Source: Gemmatimonadota bacterium (GTDB taxonomy: Bacteria; Gemmatimonadota; Gemmatimonadetes; Longimicrobiales; Gaopeijiaceae). Taken from it: DNA of 12,092 nt. The position numbers were made by a program, and so were the translations under genes. Location of the stretch: assembly GCA_030550695.1 (NCBI GenBank), contig JAUQOX010000070.1, positions 1 to 12,092 on the forward strand, given 5' to 3'. The notes under the pieces were generated by a model, which saw only the letters and a list, made by a program, of their open reading frames with translations, did no database searches and was not told the origin of the DNA. Shown here piece by piece: positions 1 to 7,363 of this stretch (the stretch's first letter is position 1; every line of letters starts with the position of its first letter).

Positions 1-513
1 CTCGCCCGTCTGCTGGGCCCACACCCCCTCCCACGACAGGGCCCCCACCCCCCCCTGGGCTCGAACCCCGAAGTTTCCCGCAGGAATCCCCTGGGTCAGA
101 AAACGGGAGGCCGGGAAGGTCAGGCTCACGTCGCCCAGTTCCACCCGCCGGAGGAACTCCCCTTCCCCTCCCCGATACCCCAGCCGGAAGCGGTTGGCGG
201 CACCGAACTCCCTGGCGGCGTCGTAGTCCACATCCACCTGAAGCCGCTCTGCAACGCTTCCCGTCACCCGGAGGTCGAAGCGGATCTCCGGGGTGATCCG
301 GGGGAAAAGCCCGGGGTCACAAGTGAGCTGAAGGCCGATCTCGCACGGGCGGAACCGAGCCCACTCCCCTGTCATCTCGGTCCGGCCCCGGAGCCTGACG
401 TCGAGGCCGGCCAGCTCCCAGGTTTGGCCCCGGAGTGCCGAGGGGCCCACCGCCCAGACGAGGCCGAGGGCCAGGGCCCGGGCCCGGGAAGGCCGGAAGG
501 CGGCGGCGCCCAC
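1..513 (-). CDS. SprA-like outer-membrane/T9SS translocon protein, N-terminal part (cut by window edge)
   Basis: The reading frame is open from the window edge; 171 codons are visible. From a GTG at 513 there is a basic N-region, then a hydrophobic core (ALALGLVWAVG) and a likely cleavage near SALRGQ, so it looks secreted. Residues about 70-165 match the N-terminal repeat region of Bacteroidota SprA: ITPEIRFDLRVTGSVAERL, VDVDYDAAREF, RRVELGDVSLTFPASRFL, then GNFGV. SprA is a very large outer-membrane barrel forming the translocon of the type IX secretion system and is needed for gliding. Here the motif block begins close to the signal peptide, so the region before it seems shorter than in Flavobacterium. 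The start is uncertain: no clear Shine-Dalgarno precedes the GTG, and an in-frame ATG at 648 would add a proline-rich stretch and overlap lptF. Family recognition is from motif memory; most of the protein lies outside the window. Confidence 0.75.
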   Translation of the reverse strand, partial: MGAAAFRPSRARALALGLVWAVGPSALRGQTWELAGLDVRLRGRTEMTGEWARFRPCEIGLQLTCDPGLFPRITPEIRFDLRVTGSVAERLQVDVDYDAAREFGAANRFRLGYRGGEGEFLRRVELGDVSLTFPASRFLTQGIPAGNFGVRAQGGVGALSWEGVWAQQTGE

Positions 514-551
514 GCCGGACCGCGCCGGCCGGGGGCGGGTATCAGAAGGGG

Positions 552-580
552 TTGAGCCCGAAGGAGGGAAGGGATAGACT
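552..580 (+). promoter_or_regulatory. Candidate sigma-70-type promoter for lptF-lptG
   Basis: TTGAGC at 552-557 and TAGACT at 575-580 are separated by 17 bp; each matches four of six consensus bases. Transcription would start near 587 and leave a leader of about 54 nt before the lptF ATG. It lies in the divergent gap with the SprA-like gene. No equally good minus-strand promoter was seen. The call rests on sequence similarity to the E. coli consensus only. Confidence 0.4.
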
Positions 581-640
581 CTTCCCCCTCGTTGCCAGGA
601 GAAGGAAGTCCTCGTCGGGAATCGCTCCTTCAGGTCCGGA

Positions 641-2116
641 ATGGCCATCCTCACCCGTTACCTCATCCGTTCCCATCTGGGCCCGTTTCTCTTCGCCTTC
701 ACCCTCCTTACCGGCCTTCTCTTCCTCAACACCGTGGCCCAGCGCCTGGATCAGTTCGTGGGGAAGGGGCTGCCGTGGACCCTCCTGGCGGAGTTTGCCG
801 TGCTGGCCCTGCCCCATACCGTGGCCCTCACCCTCCCCATGTCGGTGCTGGTGGCGGTCCTGTACACCTTCAGCGATCTCACGGCGGAAAACGAAATCAC
901 CGCCATGACGGGGGGCGGGATCCATCCGGTCCGCATTCTCATGCCCCTGGTGGGGATCGGCCTCATCTTGGCGGGGGCCATGTTCCTCTTCAACGATAAG
1001 GTGCTCCCCGAGGCCAACCACAGGCTAAAGAACCTCCTGGTGGACATCGGCCGCAAGAGCCCCACCTTCCGGCTCCAGGAGCAGGTGGTCAACGAGATCG
1101 CCGCCAACACGGACCAGGGGAGGAAGGTCTACTACCTGCAGGCCGTCCGCATCGACGCCGCGGCCTCCACCCTGGAGGGGGTGGTCATCTACGACGTGTC
1201 GGACCTGGAAGCCCGCCGCACCACGTACGCCCGGCGGGGAACCATGGCCTTCAGCCCCGACCAGACCGACCTCTACCTGACCCTCTACGACGGGGCCGTA
1301 TACGAGGTCCCCACCACCCGGCCGGGGGGATTCCAGCAGGTGCGGTTCCAGGAACAGTTTCTCCCCATCCGGGGCATCGGCAACATCCTGGTGCGGGGTA
1401 CGGCGGCGGAGTACCGCTCCGACCGGGAAATGTCCACGGACATGCTGGCGGAGCAAGCCGCCTACTTCCTCGCCACCCGGGACGAGGTGATCCGGCGGGG
1501 ACAGGCCCATGCCCGGGAATCCTTCCGGAAGATCCTGGGCTGGCGCATGATGGGGGGCGAACTCGTCCCGCCGCCACCTCCGGGAGAGGCGGCCACCGTG
1601 GAAGGGGCAGAACCTTTCTCCTTCGACACCGAACTCCCGCCGGACGAGATGCTCCGGGAGATCCTCCTCACCGCCCGCTCCAATGCCCGGGAGGCCGAAG
1701 ACTTGCGCCTCCAGGCCATCAAGTACCGGGTGGAGATCCACAAGAAATACTCCATCGCTTTCGCTTGCGTGGTGTTCGTGCTCCTGGGGGCCCCGGTGGC
1801 CATCCGATTCCCCCGGGGAGGCGTGGGGATGGTCATCACCGTGTCCGTGGCCGTCTTTTCCCTCTTCTGGGTTTCCCTCATCGCGGGGGAGACCTTGGCC
1901 GACAACGGCTACATGGGGCCCGCCCTTTCCATGTGGATGGCCAACCTCCTGCTTCTCCCCCCGGCCGTCCTCATGGTGGCGGGAATGCCCCGCCACGTGG
2001 CCACGGCCCGGGGCGGAGGCTGGGAAGACCTTCTTTCCACCTTGCGGGAGGCCCTCCTTTGGCCCTTGCGCCGGTTCGGTCAAGGCAGAGCGAAGAGGGA
2101 GGTCGCCGGCCCATGA
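641..2116 (+). CDS. lptF: LptF/LptG-family LPS export permease, first of pair (LptF-like)
   Basis: 491 residues. With LptG it forms the inner-membrane part of the LptB2FG transporter, which extracts lipopolysaccharide and passes it to the LptC/LptA bridge. Membrane segments are visible at about 13-33, 47-76 and 98-117, then a periplasmic beta-rich domain, then a C-terminal cluster at about 371-392, 399-418 and 427-450. The GGGI turn before segment 3, KVLPEAN after it, LLGAPVAIRFPRGG after segment 4 and GETLADNG are typical of the family. It is longer than the roughly 360 residues of proteobacterial members, chiefly from extra sequence before segment 4, including a PPPPPGE stretch near residue 308. 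The ATG at 641 gives a normal N-terminus; the Shine-Dalgarno is weak. Its stop overlaps the lptG start as ATGA, implying translational coupling. The choice between the names LptF and LptG rests on gene order only. Confidence 0.88.
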   Translation: MAILTRYLIRSHLGPFLFAFTLLTGLLFLNTVAQRLDQFVGKGLPWTLLAEFAVLALPHTVALTLPMSVLVAVLYTFSDLTAENEITAMTGGGIHPVRILMPLVGIGLILAGAMFLFNDKVLPEANHRLKNLLVDIGRKSPTFRLQEQVVNEIAANTDQGRKVYYLQAVRIDAAASTLEGVVIYDVSDLEARRTTYARRGTMAFSPDQTDLYLTLYDGAVYEVPTTRPGGFQQVRFQEQFLPIRGIGNILVRGTAAEYRSDREMSTDMLAEQAAYFLATRDEVIRRGQAHARESFRKILGWRMMGGELVPPPPPGEAATVEGAEPFSFDTELPPDEMLREILLTARSNAREAEDLRLQAIKYRVEIHKKYSIAFACVVFVLLGAPVAIRFPRGGVGMVITVSVAVFSLFWVSLIAGETLADNGYMGPALSMWMANLLLLPPAVLMVAGMPRHVATARGGGWEDLLSTLREALLWPLRRFGQGRAKREVAGP

Positions 2117-3183
2117 GGATCCTCGATCGGCTGGTGGCCGGATCGTTCCTCAAGGTGTTCCTGGCCTTCGCCGTCGGTGCGCCTTTCCTGTTTATTCTCG
2201 GCGACGTGACCCAGAACCTGGACGACTATCTGGCCAGAGGGCTCACGCCGACCCAGGTGGCCTTGGCCTACCTGTACATGTTCCCCCAATACCTCCAGTG
2301 GTCCTTCCCCATCTCGTCCCTGGTGGGCTCGGTGTTCACCGTCCAGCGGATGACCGTCCATCGGGAGATCGTGGCGGCCAAGGCGGGGGGGATCTCTTTC
2401 CAAAGGCTGGTCACGCCTCTGGTGGCCCTGGCGTTCCTTCTGGCCGGAGTGGCCCTCGCCTTGGAAGAGGTGGTCCCCCGGACCAACCGCCTGGCCGGAC
2501 AGATCCTCCGGGGGGAAGACCCCCGGCGGGAGTTCCGCAACGACTTCGTGTTCCAGGCGGAGGGAGGGAAGAACCTGGCCATCCGGGGCCTGAACGTGCC
2601 GGGCTCCTACATGACCGGTGTGGTGATGGAAAGCCTGCCACCCGGGGGAGATCGCCCCACGGATCATCTGGTGGCGGAGATCGCCCGCTACACCCCCGAC
2701 ACCGGCTGGACCTTCGGCACCGGGTATTACAGGATCTTCCTGGATGGTGGGGAGGAGCTGGCTTTCCGGTTTTCGGAGTTCCAGACGCGCGGCCTAGAGG
2801 AACGGCCGGAAGATCTGGTGGAAACTCCCCCCAAGCCGGAAGAGATGACCTATGGGGAGATGGCCCGGCTGGCCCAGATCATGTTCCGCTCGGGGGGGAA
2901 TCCCCGGAAGATCCTGGTGGACCAGCAGAAGAAGCTGGCCATCCCGGCGGCCACCCTCATCATCGTACTTTTCGGGGCCCCCTTGGCCACCAGTACCAAA
3001 CGGGGAGGAACGACCTTCGGCATCGGGCTCGCCCTTCTGGCGGTGATCCTCTACCTCCTCCTCTTCCGCATCACCGAGGCCCTGGGCGATACCGGGGCCC
3101 TCACCCCCCTGCAAGCCGCCTGGCTCCCCAACGTCGTCTTCCTCACGGTGGGCGTGGTGGCCATGCTCCGGGTACGGACCTAG
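2113..3183 (+). CDS. lptG: LptF/LptG-family LPS export permease, second of pair (LptG-like)
   Basis: 356 residues, the usual family length. The ATG at 2113 overlaps the lptF stop (ATGA at 2113-2116), and the protein begins MRILDRLVAGSFLKVF, a classic start for the family (RY/RL followed by segment 1). Membrane segments lie at about 12-31, 48-75 and 98-117. A periplasmic domain follows, then segments at about 275-293, 302-318 and 337-352. Family motifs include the AKAGGISFQRL turn, LEEVVPRTN, KKLAIPAATLIIVLFGAPLA, TKRGG, GIGLALLAVILY and AAWLPNVVF. The frame stays open upstream to 1765, but that extension runs inside lptF in another frame and adds no family sequence, so it is not part of the gene. 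LptB, LptC and LptA are not in the window and must be encoded elsewhere. Confidence 0.88.
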   Translation: MRILDRLVAGSFLKVFLAFAVGAPFLFILGDVTQNLDDYLARGLTPTQVALAYLYMFPQYLQWSFPISSLVGSVFTVQRMTVHREIVAAKAGGISFQRLVTPLVALAFLLAGVALALEEVVPRTNRLAGQILRGEDPRREFRNDFVFQAEGGKNLAIRGLNVPGSYMTGVVMESLPPGGDRPTDHLVAEIARYTPDTGWTFGTGYYRIFLDGGEELAFRFSEFQTRGLEERPEDLVETPPKPEEMTYGEMARLAQIMFRSGGNPRKILVDQQKKLAIPAATLIIVLFGAPLATSTKRGGTTFGIGLALLAVILYLLLFRITEALGDTGALTPLQAAWLPNVVFLTVGVVAMLRVRT

Positions 3184-3199
3184 GGGGTGAAACGGCGCC

Positions 3200-4144
3200 T
3201 CAGGGCGCGAAGGCGGTCCTCCACTCCGGCGCCAACTCCCCCGTCATCACCGGAGCCACGGGCCCTTCCAGGCGCACCTCCAGCTCCGGTGACACCACCA
3301 CCCGGAACTCGCCCCCCTCCATGCGGACCCGCACGGTCCCCGGCCGGAGCCGACCCGTGGCCACCGCCGCCGCCGCCACCGCACAGGCGGAAGTGCCCGA
3401 CGAGGAGGTGCGCCCCACCCCCCGCTCCCAGATGAGGATGGCGACCTCGTCCTCCCCCACCACCTGGGCCAACTGAACATTGGTGCCTTGGGGAAAGGCG
3501 GGGTGCCGGACCAGGAAGGGGCCCAGGACCAGGAGGTCCTCTTCCCTCAAGGTTTCGCGAAACACCACGCAGTGGGGGTTTCCCACCCGCACCGGCTGCA
3601 CCTCCAGCCGTTCGCCGGCGGGGCCCGGCAGGGACTGGCGAGGCGCGGTACCGGGCCCGATCCCTTCCTGGACCGCCGCGCCCCCTTCTTCGGCGACGGT
3701 GGGAAACACGGCCTTTCCCATCTCCACCGCCACCTCCACCTCCCCCCTCGGCGTCCGGGCAAGAATCTCCATCCTTACCACCTCCCCCCCCACCTCCACC
3801 GGAAAAGGCCGGCCCACCTCCACCCATCCCCCGTGCAGGAGATAGGACCCCAAGATCCGGAGGCCGTTGCCGCTCCGCTCGAACTCCGAACCGTCGGGAT
3901 TGAACATGCGCGTCCGGAACCGGCCAGGGCTTCGCCGGCCGGCCGGTTCACCCGGCGGAGCCGGGGCCCGCGGGTCTAGGAGCACCACGACACCGTCCGC
4001 CCCGACCCCCCGATTGCGGTGGCAGACGGCCCGGACGGCGTCGGGGGTCAAGAGCCAATCCTGGCCCTCCTCGAAAACCAGATAGTCGTTGCCGTGGCCG
4101 TGGGCTTTGAAGAAACGGCGGTCCAGGGTCAGCGCGTGGGTCAA
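3200..4144 (-). CDS. dapF: Diaminopimelate epimerase-family protein with both catalytic cysteines replaced by serine
   Basis: 314 residues from a TTG at 4144 with GGAGGG four nt upstream; no ATG lies near the conserved N-terminus, so the start is inferred. DapF converts LL- to meso-diaminopimelate for lysine and peptidoglycan. Family motifs in order: FFKAHGHGNDYLVF (11-24), RNRGVGADG (43-51), NPDGSEFERSGNGLRI (82-97), VGNPHCVV (187-194), QGTNVQL (219-225), WERGVGRT (239-246) and SSGTSACAVAA (248-258). Residues matching H. influenzae Asn11, Asn64, Asn157, His159, Asn190, Glu208 and Arg209 are kept. The two acid/base cysteines are not: Cys73 is Ser91 (codon AGC) and Cys217 is Ser249 (codon TCG). 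The usual ERGxGET and CGTGA also read ERGxGRT and SGTSA. Extra loops near 57-78 and 150-180 explain the length above about 275. It converges on lptG with a 16-nt gap. It may be a diverged epimerase, an enzyme with another substrate, or inactive. Confidence 0.82.
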   Translation of the reverse strand: MTHALTLDRRFFKAHGHGNDYLVFEEGQDWLLTPDAVRAVCHRNRGVGADGVVVLLDPRAPAPPGEPAGRRSPGRFRTRMFNPDGSEFERSGNGLRILGSYLLHGGWVEVGRPFPVEVGGEVVRMEILARTPRGEVEVAVEMGKAVFPTVAEEGGAAVQEGIGPGTAPRQSLPGPAGERLEVQPVRVGNPHCVVFRETLREEDLLVLGPFLVRHPAFPQGTNVQLAQVVGEDEVAILIWERGVGRTSSSGTSACAVAAAAVATGRLRPGTVRVRMEGGEFRVVVSPELEVRLEGPVAPVMTGELAPEWRTAFAP

Positions 4145-4573
4145 GGGGCCCTCCGGGTCTAGGGGCAGAAACCTTTCCCCGGAAAGATCGGCCCAAGGAG
4201 ACGGGGGAGGAAAGCCCTGCCCCGGTAGGCTGGCCTCCGGGCCCTTCGAGGGGGCGGGGAACCGCCACCGCGACCTGAGGGGAAGGTGCACCCCGGAGCA
4301 CCTCCTACCCTTCTGAAACCTGTATACCGGCCCCTCCGTAGGGCCCCATGGCGGAAGGCCCGCCAGGGGGAAAGGGGCCTCGCCCCTTCTGCCCGCCGAC
4401 GGCGTCTTCCCGCCGGAAACCTCTTGAGGACGAGGGTCCACCGCCGCCGGCGTTCCGGCCGCCCGGAGGCCGGGCGCCGGCAAACCCCTCGACCCGGCAC
4501 AGCAAACTTCGCCGTGGGATTCCGTCGCCGCTCCCCTCGGGTCGTCGGCGGAACCGAAAGGATCCAAAGCCCC
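4145..4573. other. Non-coding divergent region between dapF-family gene and DUF5916 gene
   Basis: This stretch of about 430 bp holds no gene I can support. Open frames crossing it encode low-complexity Arg/Pro/Gly-rich sequence and lack family motifs. It contains a 6-bp inverted repeat with an 8-nt loop (AGGTGC at 4284-4289, GCACCT at 4298-4303). A rare AT-containing island, TGTATACC at 4321-4328, could supply a -10 element on either strand (TATACC on plus, TATACA on minus). No convincing -35 pairs with it. If TATACA served the dapF gene, the leader would be about 170 nt and would include the inverted repeat. I could not match the leader to a lysine riboswitch or a T-box. Confidence 0.5.
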
Positions 4574-7339
4574 ATGGTTCGCAACCTTCGGCGCACTTTT
4601 CGCGTCCTTTTCGGGCTGTCCTCCCGGGTTCCCCACCCAAGCCCCGCCCTCAGCCGGGCGGCCCGCACCCTCGGCTTCCTCTTTTCCCTGTCCGCCCTCC
4701 CAGGCCTCTTTCCGGCCAGGGCCCACCTCCGGGCGCAGCCCCGGCCCTCCGCAGCGGCGCCCGGGTCCGCCGGGGTTCCCGGAAGGGGGGTTCCGGTCCT
4801 CCCGGCCGTGCGGATCCCCCCCAACCTCCCCCTCCCCACCGTGGACGGGCGCCTGGACGATCCTGCCTGGGCCCTGGCCCCCGTGGCCCGGGACTTCGTC
4901 CAGATGGAGCCCCACGAAGGGGCCCCGGCCACGGAGGCCACCGAGGCGCGGATCCTCTTCGGACCGGACGCCCTCTACGTGGCCTTCCGGGCCTACGACT
5001 CCCACCCCGACAGCATCGTGGGTCAATTGACCCGCCGAGACCAGGACACCTACTCCGACCGGGTCCATCTCCTGGTGGATTCCTACTTCGACCGCCGCAC
5101 GGCCTTCCACTTCGCCGTGAACCCGCGGGGGGTCAAGACGGACCTCTACCGGTTCGACGACGTCCAGGAAGATCCCTCCTGGGACGCCGTCTGGGATGCG
5201 GCGGCCCGGGTGGACAGTGCCGGTTGGACGGCGGAGATGCGAATCCCCTACTCCCAGCTCCGGTTCGCCCACGGCGAGGACCAGACCTGGGGGGTCAATT
5301 TCGGGCGGGAGATCGCCCGCAGGAAGGAGGTCTCCACCTGGGCTCCCCTGCGGAAAAGCGAGGCCCGCATGGTGTCGAGCGCCGGCGAGGTCCGGGGCAT
5401 CGGCGGCCTGCGCCCGCCTGCGCGCCTGGAGGTCCGCCCCTTCACCCTGGCGCGTCTGGCCAGAACGCCCCCCCAGCCCGACAACCCCCTCTGGAAGAGG
5501 AACGACGGGTTCGCCTCAGGGGGCCTGGACCTCAAGTACGGGGTCACGGGCGATCTTACCCTGGACCTGACCGTGAACCCCGACTTCGGCCAGGTGGAAG
5601 CCGACCCGGCCCAGGTGAACCTCACGGCCTTCGAGACCTTCTATCCCGAGAAGCGTCCCTTCTTCTTGGAGGGGGCCGGCATCTTCCACTTCCCCCTGGG
5701 GACCGGAGACGGGGATCTGGGCACAGAATCCCTCTTCTATTCCCGGCGCATCGGTCGCCCTCCCCAGGGGCAAGCGAACCCTCAAGGTGGCCACATCCAG
5801 GTCCCCGAAGCCACCACCATCCTTGGGGCCTGGAAGCTGTCGGGGAAAACTCGATCCGGCTGGTCCGTGGGCCTGCTGCACGCGTTGACGGCAGAGGAAA
5901 GGGCCAAGGTGGTCCCTCCGGGAGGTCCCCACGGTGAGACCCCGGTGGAGCCCTGGACCCAGTACGGGGTGGCGCGCCTCCAAAAGGATTTCCGCCAGGG
6001 AGCCAGCGCCCTCGGCTTCGTGGGCACGGCCACGCTCCGGGAGCCCGACGTGGCCGCCGATCTCCTCCTGAGGTCGCGGGCCGTCACGGGAGGTGTGGAC
6101 GGGCGTCACCGTTTCGGCCCCGGGGGGGCCTATCAGTTCAGCGGCTACCTCGTGGGTTCCTGGGTGGAAGGATCGCCGGAAGCCATGGCCCTGACCCAGC
6201 GGTCGTCCTCCCGATATTTCCAGCGGCCCGGGGCTCCCCACCTGCAATATGACCCCACCCTGACCACTCTGGGCGGTTGGGCCGGCAAAGTGGAGGTCCT
6301 CAAGGTGGGGGGCGGATTCTGGCGGTGGGCTACCGTAGTGCTGGCCCGCTCCCCGGGGTTCGAGCCCAACGATCTGGGCTACCAACAGAGGGCGGATCAG
6401 ATCCTCCACATCCTTTATGCCGGCTACGACCGCTATACCCCTTCCCGGCTTCTGCGGCGGTGGCGGCTGAACGTCAACGGCTGGCACGGCTGGACCTTTG
6501 GTGGGGAGGCGGCGGGGGCGGGGGGGAACGTGAACGGCTCCCTCACCCTTCCGAGCTACTGGGGCGCCCACGCAGGGATCAACCGTCAACTGGCCTCCTA
6601 CTCCCCCACCCTTCTCAGGGGGGGGCCCCTCATGCGTACCGAACCCGCCCTCAACGGGTGGATGGGGGCCTTCAGCGACGACCGGAAGGCCTTGCGGGGC
6701 CAGGTGGGGCTGAACTGGTACCGGGCCGACGAGAGCGGCTCATGGTCTCTGTCCACCAACGGAACCCTCCGCTGGCGCCCCTCCGGCTGGGCGAGCCTGT
6801 CCCTAGGGCCCTCCGTGTCCTGGAACGTGAGCGAAGCCCAATGGGTGCGCCGCATCGAGGCCTCCGGACCCCACTACCTCTTTGCCCGGCTCGACCAGAA
6901 GACGGTGGCCCTCACGGGCCGTTTCGACCTTACCTTCCACCCCGACCTCACCTTGCAGGGTTACTTCCAGCCCTTCGTCAGCGCCGGATCCTACTCGGAG
7001 TTCAAGGAGGTGACCGCCCCCCGGGCCCGTCGCTACCAGGACCGCTTCCGGCCCGTGGAGGTGCAGCAAGAGGGCGGGCACTATCGGACGGACCTGGACG
7101 GGAACGGGGTCTGGGAGCGCTTCGCCAGGCCGGACTTCAACATCCGCCAGTTCCGCTCCAACCTGGTGCTCCGCTGGGAATACCGCCCCGGCTCCCACCT
7201 TTACCTGGTGTGGTCCCAGGGGCGGAACGACTTCGAAGCCGACGGGAAGTTCCGCCTGGGGGAAGGCGTAGCCGACCTCTTCGGGGCTCCGGCAACCAAC
7301 GTTTTCATGGTGAAAGCCAGCTACTGGCTGGGACGCTGA
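4574..7339 (+). CDS. Secreted CBM9-like / DUF5916 outer-membrane beta-barrel protein
   Basis: 921 residues from the ATG at 4574, with AAAGGA about 11 nt upstream. The N-terminus has a long basic region (RNLRRTFR), then a hydrophobic core at about 32-47 (TLGFLFSLSALPGLF) and probable cleavage near 50-55. Residues 88-255 form a carbohydrate-binding family 9-like domain: PTVDGRLDDPAWALAPVA, LYVAFRAYDSHPDSIVGQLT, DRVHLLVDSYFDRRTAFHFA, WTAEMRIPYSQLRF and WGVNFGREIARRKE. The DUF5916 signature follows: LTLDLTVNPDFGQVEADP (328-345), then FETFYPEKRPFFLEGAGIF (353-371). The rest shows alternating aromatic strands with an end (VKASYWLGR) typical of an outer-membrane barrel. Such proteins are common in Bacteroidota and Gemmatimonadota; their function is unknown, and sugar binding is only suggested by the fold. 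The frame extends upstream to a GTG at 4286, but that segment is low-complexity and precedes the signal peptide, so it was excluded. It stands alone and converges on the peptidase gene. Confidence 0.88.
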   Translation: MVRNLRRTFRVLFGLSSRVPHPSPALSRAARTLGFLFSLSALPGLFPARAHLRAQPRPSAAAPGSAGVPGRGVPVLPAVRIPPNLPLPTVDGRLDDPAWALAPVARDFVQMEPHEGAPATEATEARILFGPDALYVAFRAYDSHPDSIVGQLTRRDQDTYSDRVHLLVDSYFDRRTAFHFAVNPRGVKTDLYRFDDVQEDPSWDAVWDAAARVDSAGWTAEMRIPYSQLRFAHGEDQTWGVNFGREIARRKEVSTWAPLRKSEARMVSSAGEVRGIGGLRPPARLEVRPFTLARLARTPPQPDNPLWKRNDGFASGGLDLKYGVTGDLTLDLTVNPDFGQVEADPAQVNLTAFETFYPEKRPFFLEGAGIFHFPLGTGDGDLGTESLFYSRRIGRPPQGQANPQGGHIQVPEATTILGAWKLSGKTRSGWSVGLLHALTAEERAKVVPPGGPHGETPVEPWTQYGVARLQKDFRQGASALGFVGTATLREPDVAADLLLRSRAVTGGVDGRHRFGPGGAYQFSGYLVGSWVEGSPEAMALTQRSSSRYFQRPGAPHLQYDPTLTTLGGWAGKVEVLKVGGGFWRWATVVLARSPGFEPNDLGYQQRADQILHILYAGYDRYTPSRLLRRWRLNVNGWHGWTFGGEAAGAGGNVNGSLTLPSYWGAHAGINRQLASYSPTLLRGGPLMRTEPALNGWMGAFSDDRKALRGQVGLNWYRADESGSWSLSTNGTLRWRPSGWASLSLGPSVSWNVSEAQWVRRIEASGPHYLFARLDQKTVALTGRFDLTFHPDLTLQGYFQPFVSAGSYSEFKEVTAPRARRYQDRFRPVEVQQEGGHYRTDLDGNGVWERFARPDFNIRQFRSNLVLRWEYRPGSHLYLVWSQGRNDFEADGKFRLGEGVADLFGAPATNVFMVKASYWLGR

Positions 7340-7340
7340 A

Positions 7341-7363
7341 GGGGGCCGGCCTAGCCTGCCCCC
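7341..7363. terminator. GC-rich hairpin between convergent genes (possible bidirectional terminator)
   Basis: GGGGGC at 7341-7346 pairs with GCCCCC at 7358-7363, with an inner GGC/GCC stem (7348-7350 with 7354-7356) and a CTA loop, leaving one mismatched position. It begins one base after the DUF5916 stop codon and overlaps the last codons of the convergent peptidase gene. There is no T-run on either side, so it is not a textbook intrinsic terminator. The location between two converging stops favours a role in ending transcription. Confidence 0.35.

Noticed and set aside
1765..2112. In-frame upstream extension of lptG inside lptF
   Set aside because: Out-of-frame shadow of lptF with no family sequence; the ATGA start at 2113 gives the normal LptG N-terminus.
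3195..3208. 5-bp hairpin (GCGCC/GGCGC) in the lptG-dapF convergent gap, as a possible terminator
   Set aside because: Short stem that lies across the dapF stop codon, without a T-run; expected often by chance at this GC content.
3870..3910. Possible selenocysteine or readthrough explanation for the missing DapF cysteine
   Set aside because: The codons are AGC and TCG, ordinary serine codons; no in-frame TGA is present at either site.
4228..4243. Minus-strand sequence resembling the terminal B12-box of a cobalamin riboswitch, in the leader of the dapF-family gene
   Set aside because: About 13 of 16 positions fit the consensus, but the upstream conserved core elements (GCCACTG, the ACTGTAA segment, GGGAAGG) are missing, and a vitamin B12 switch would not fit this gene. 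GC-rich chance match.
4286..4573. In-frame upstream extension of the DUF5916 gene from a GTG at 4286
   Set aside because: It adds 96 low-complexity Arg/Pro residues before a good signal peptide and has no family similarity.
4145..5272. In-frame upstream extension of the dapF-family gene to 690 residues
   Set aside because: Most of it lies antisense to the DUF5916 coding region, has shadow-frame composition, and precedes the conserved DapF N-terminus.
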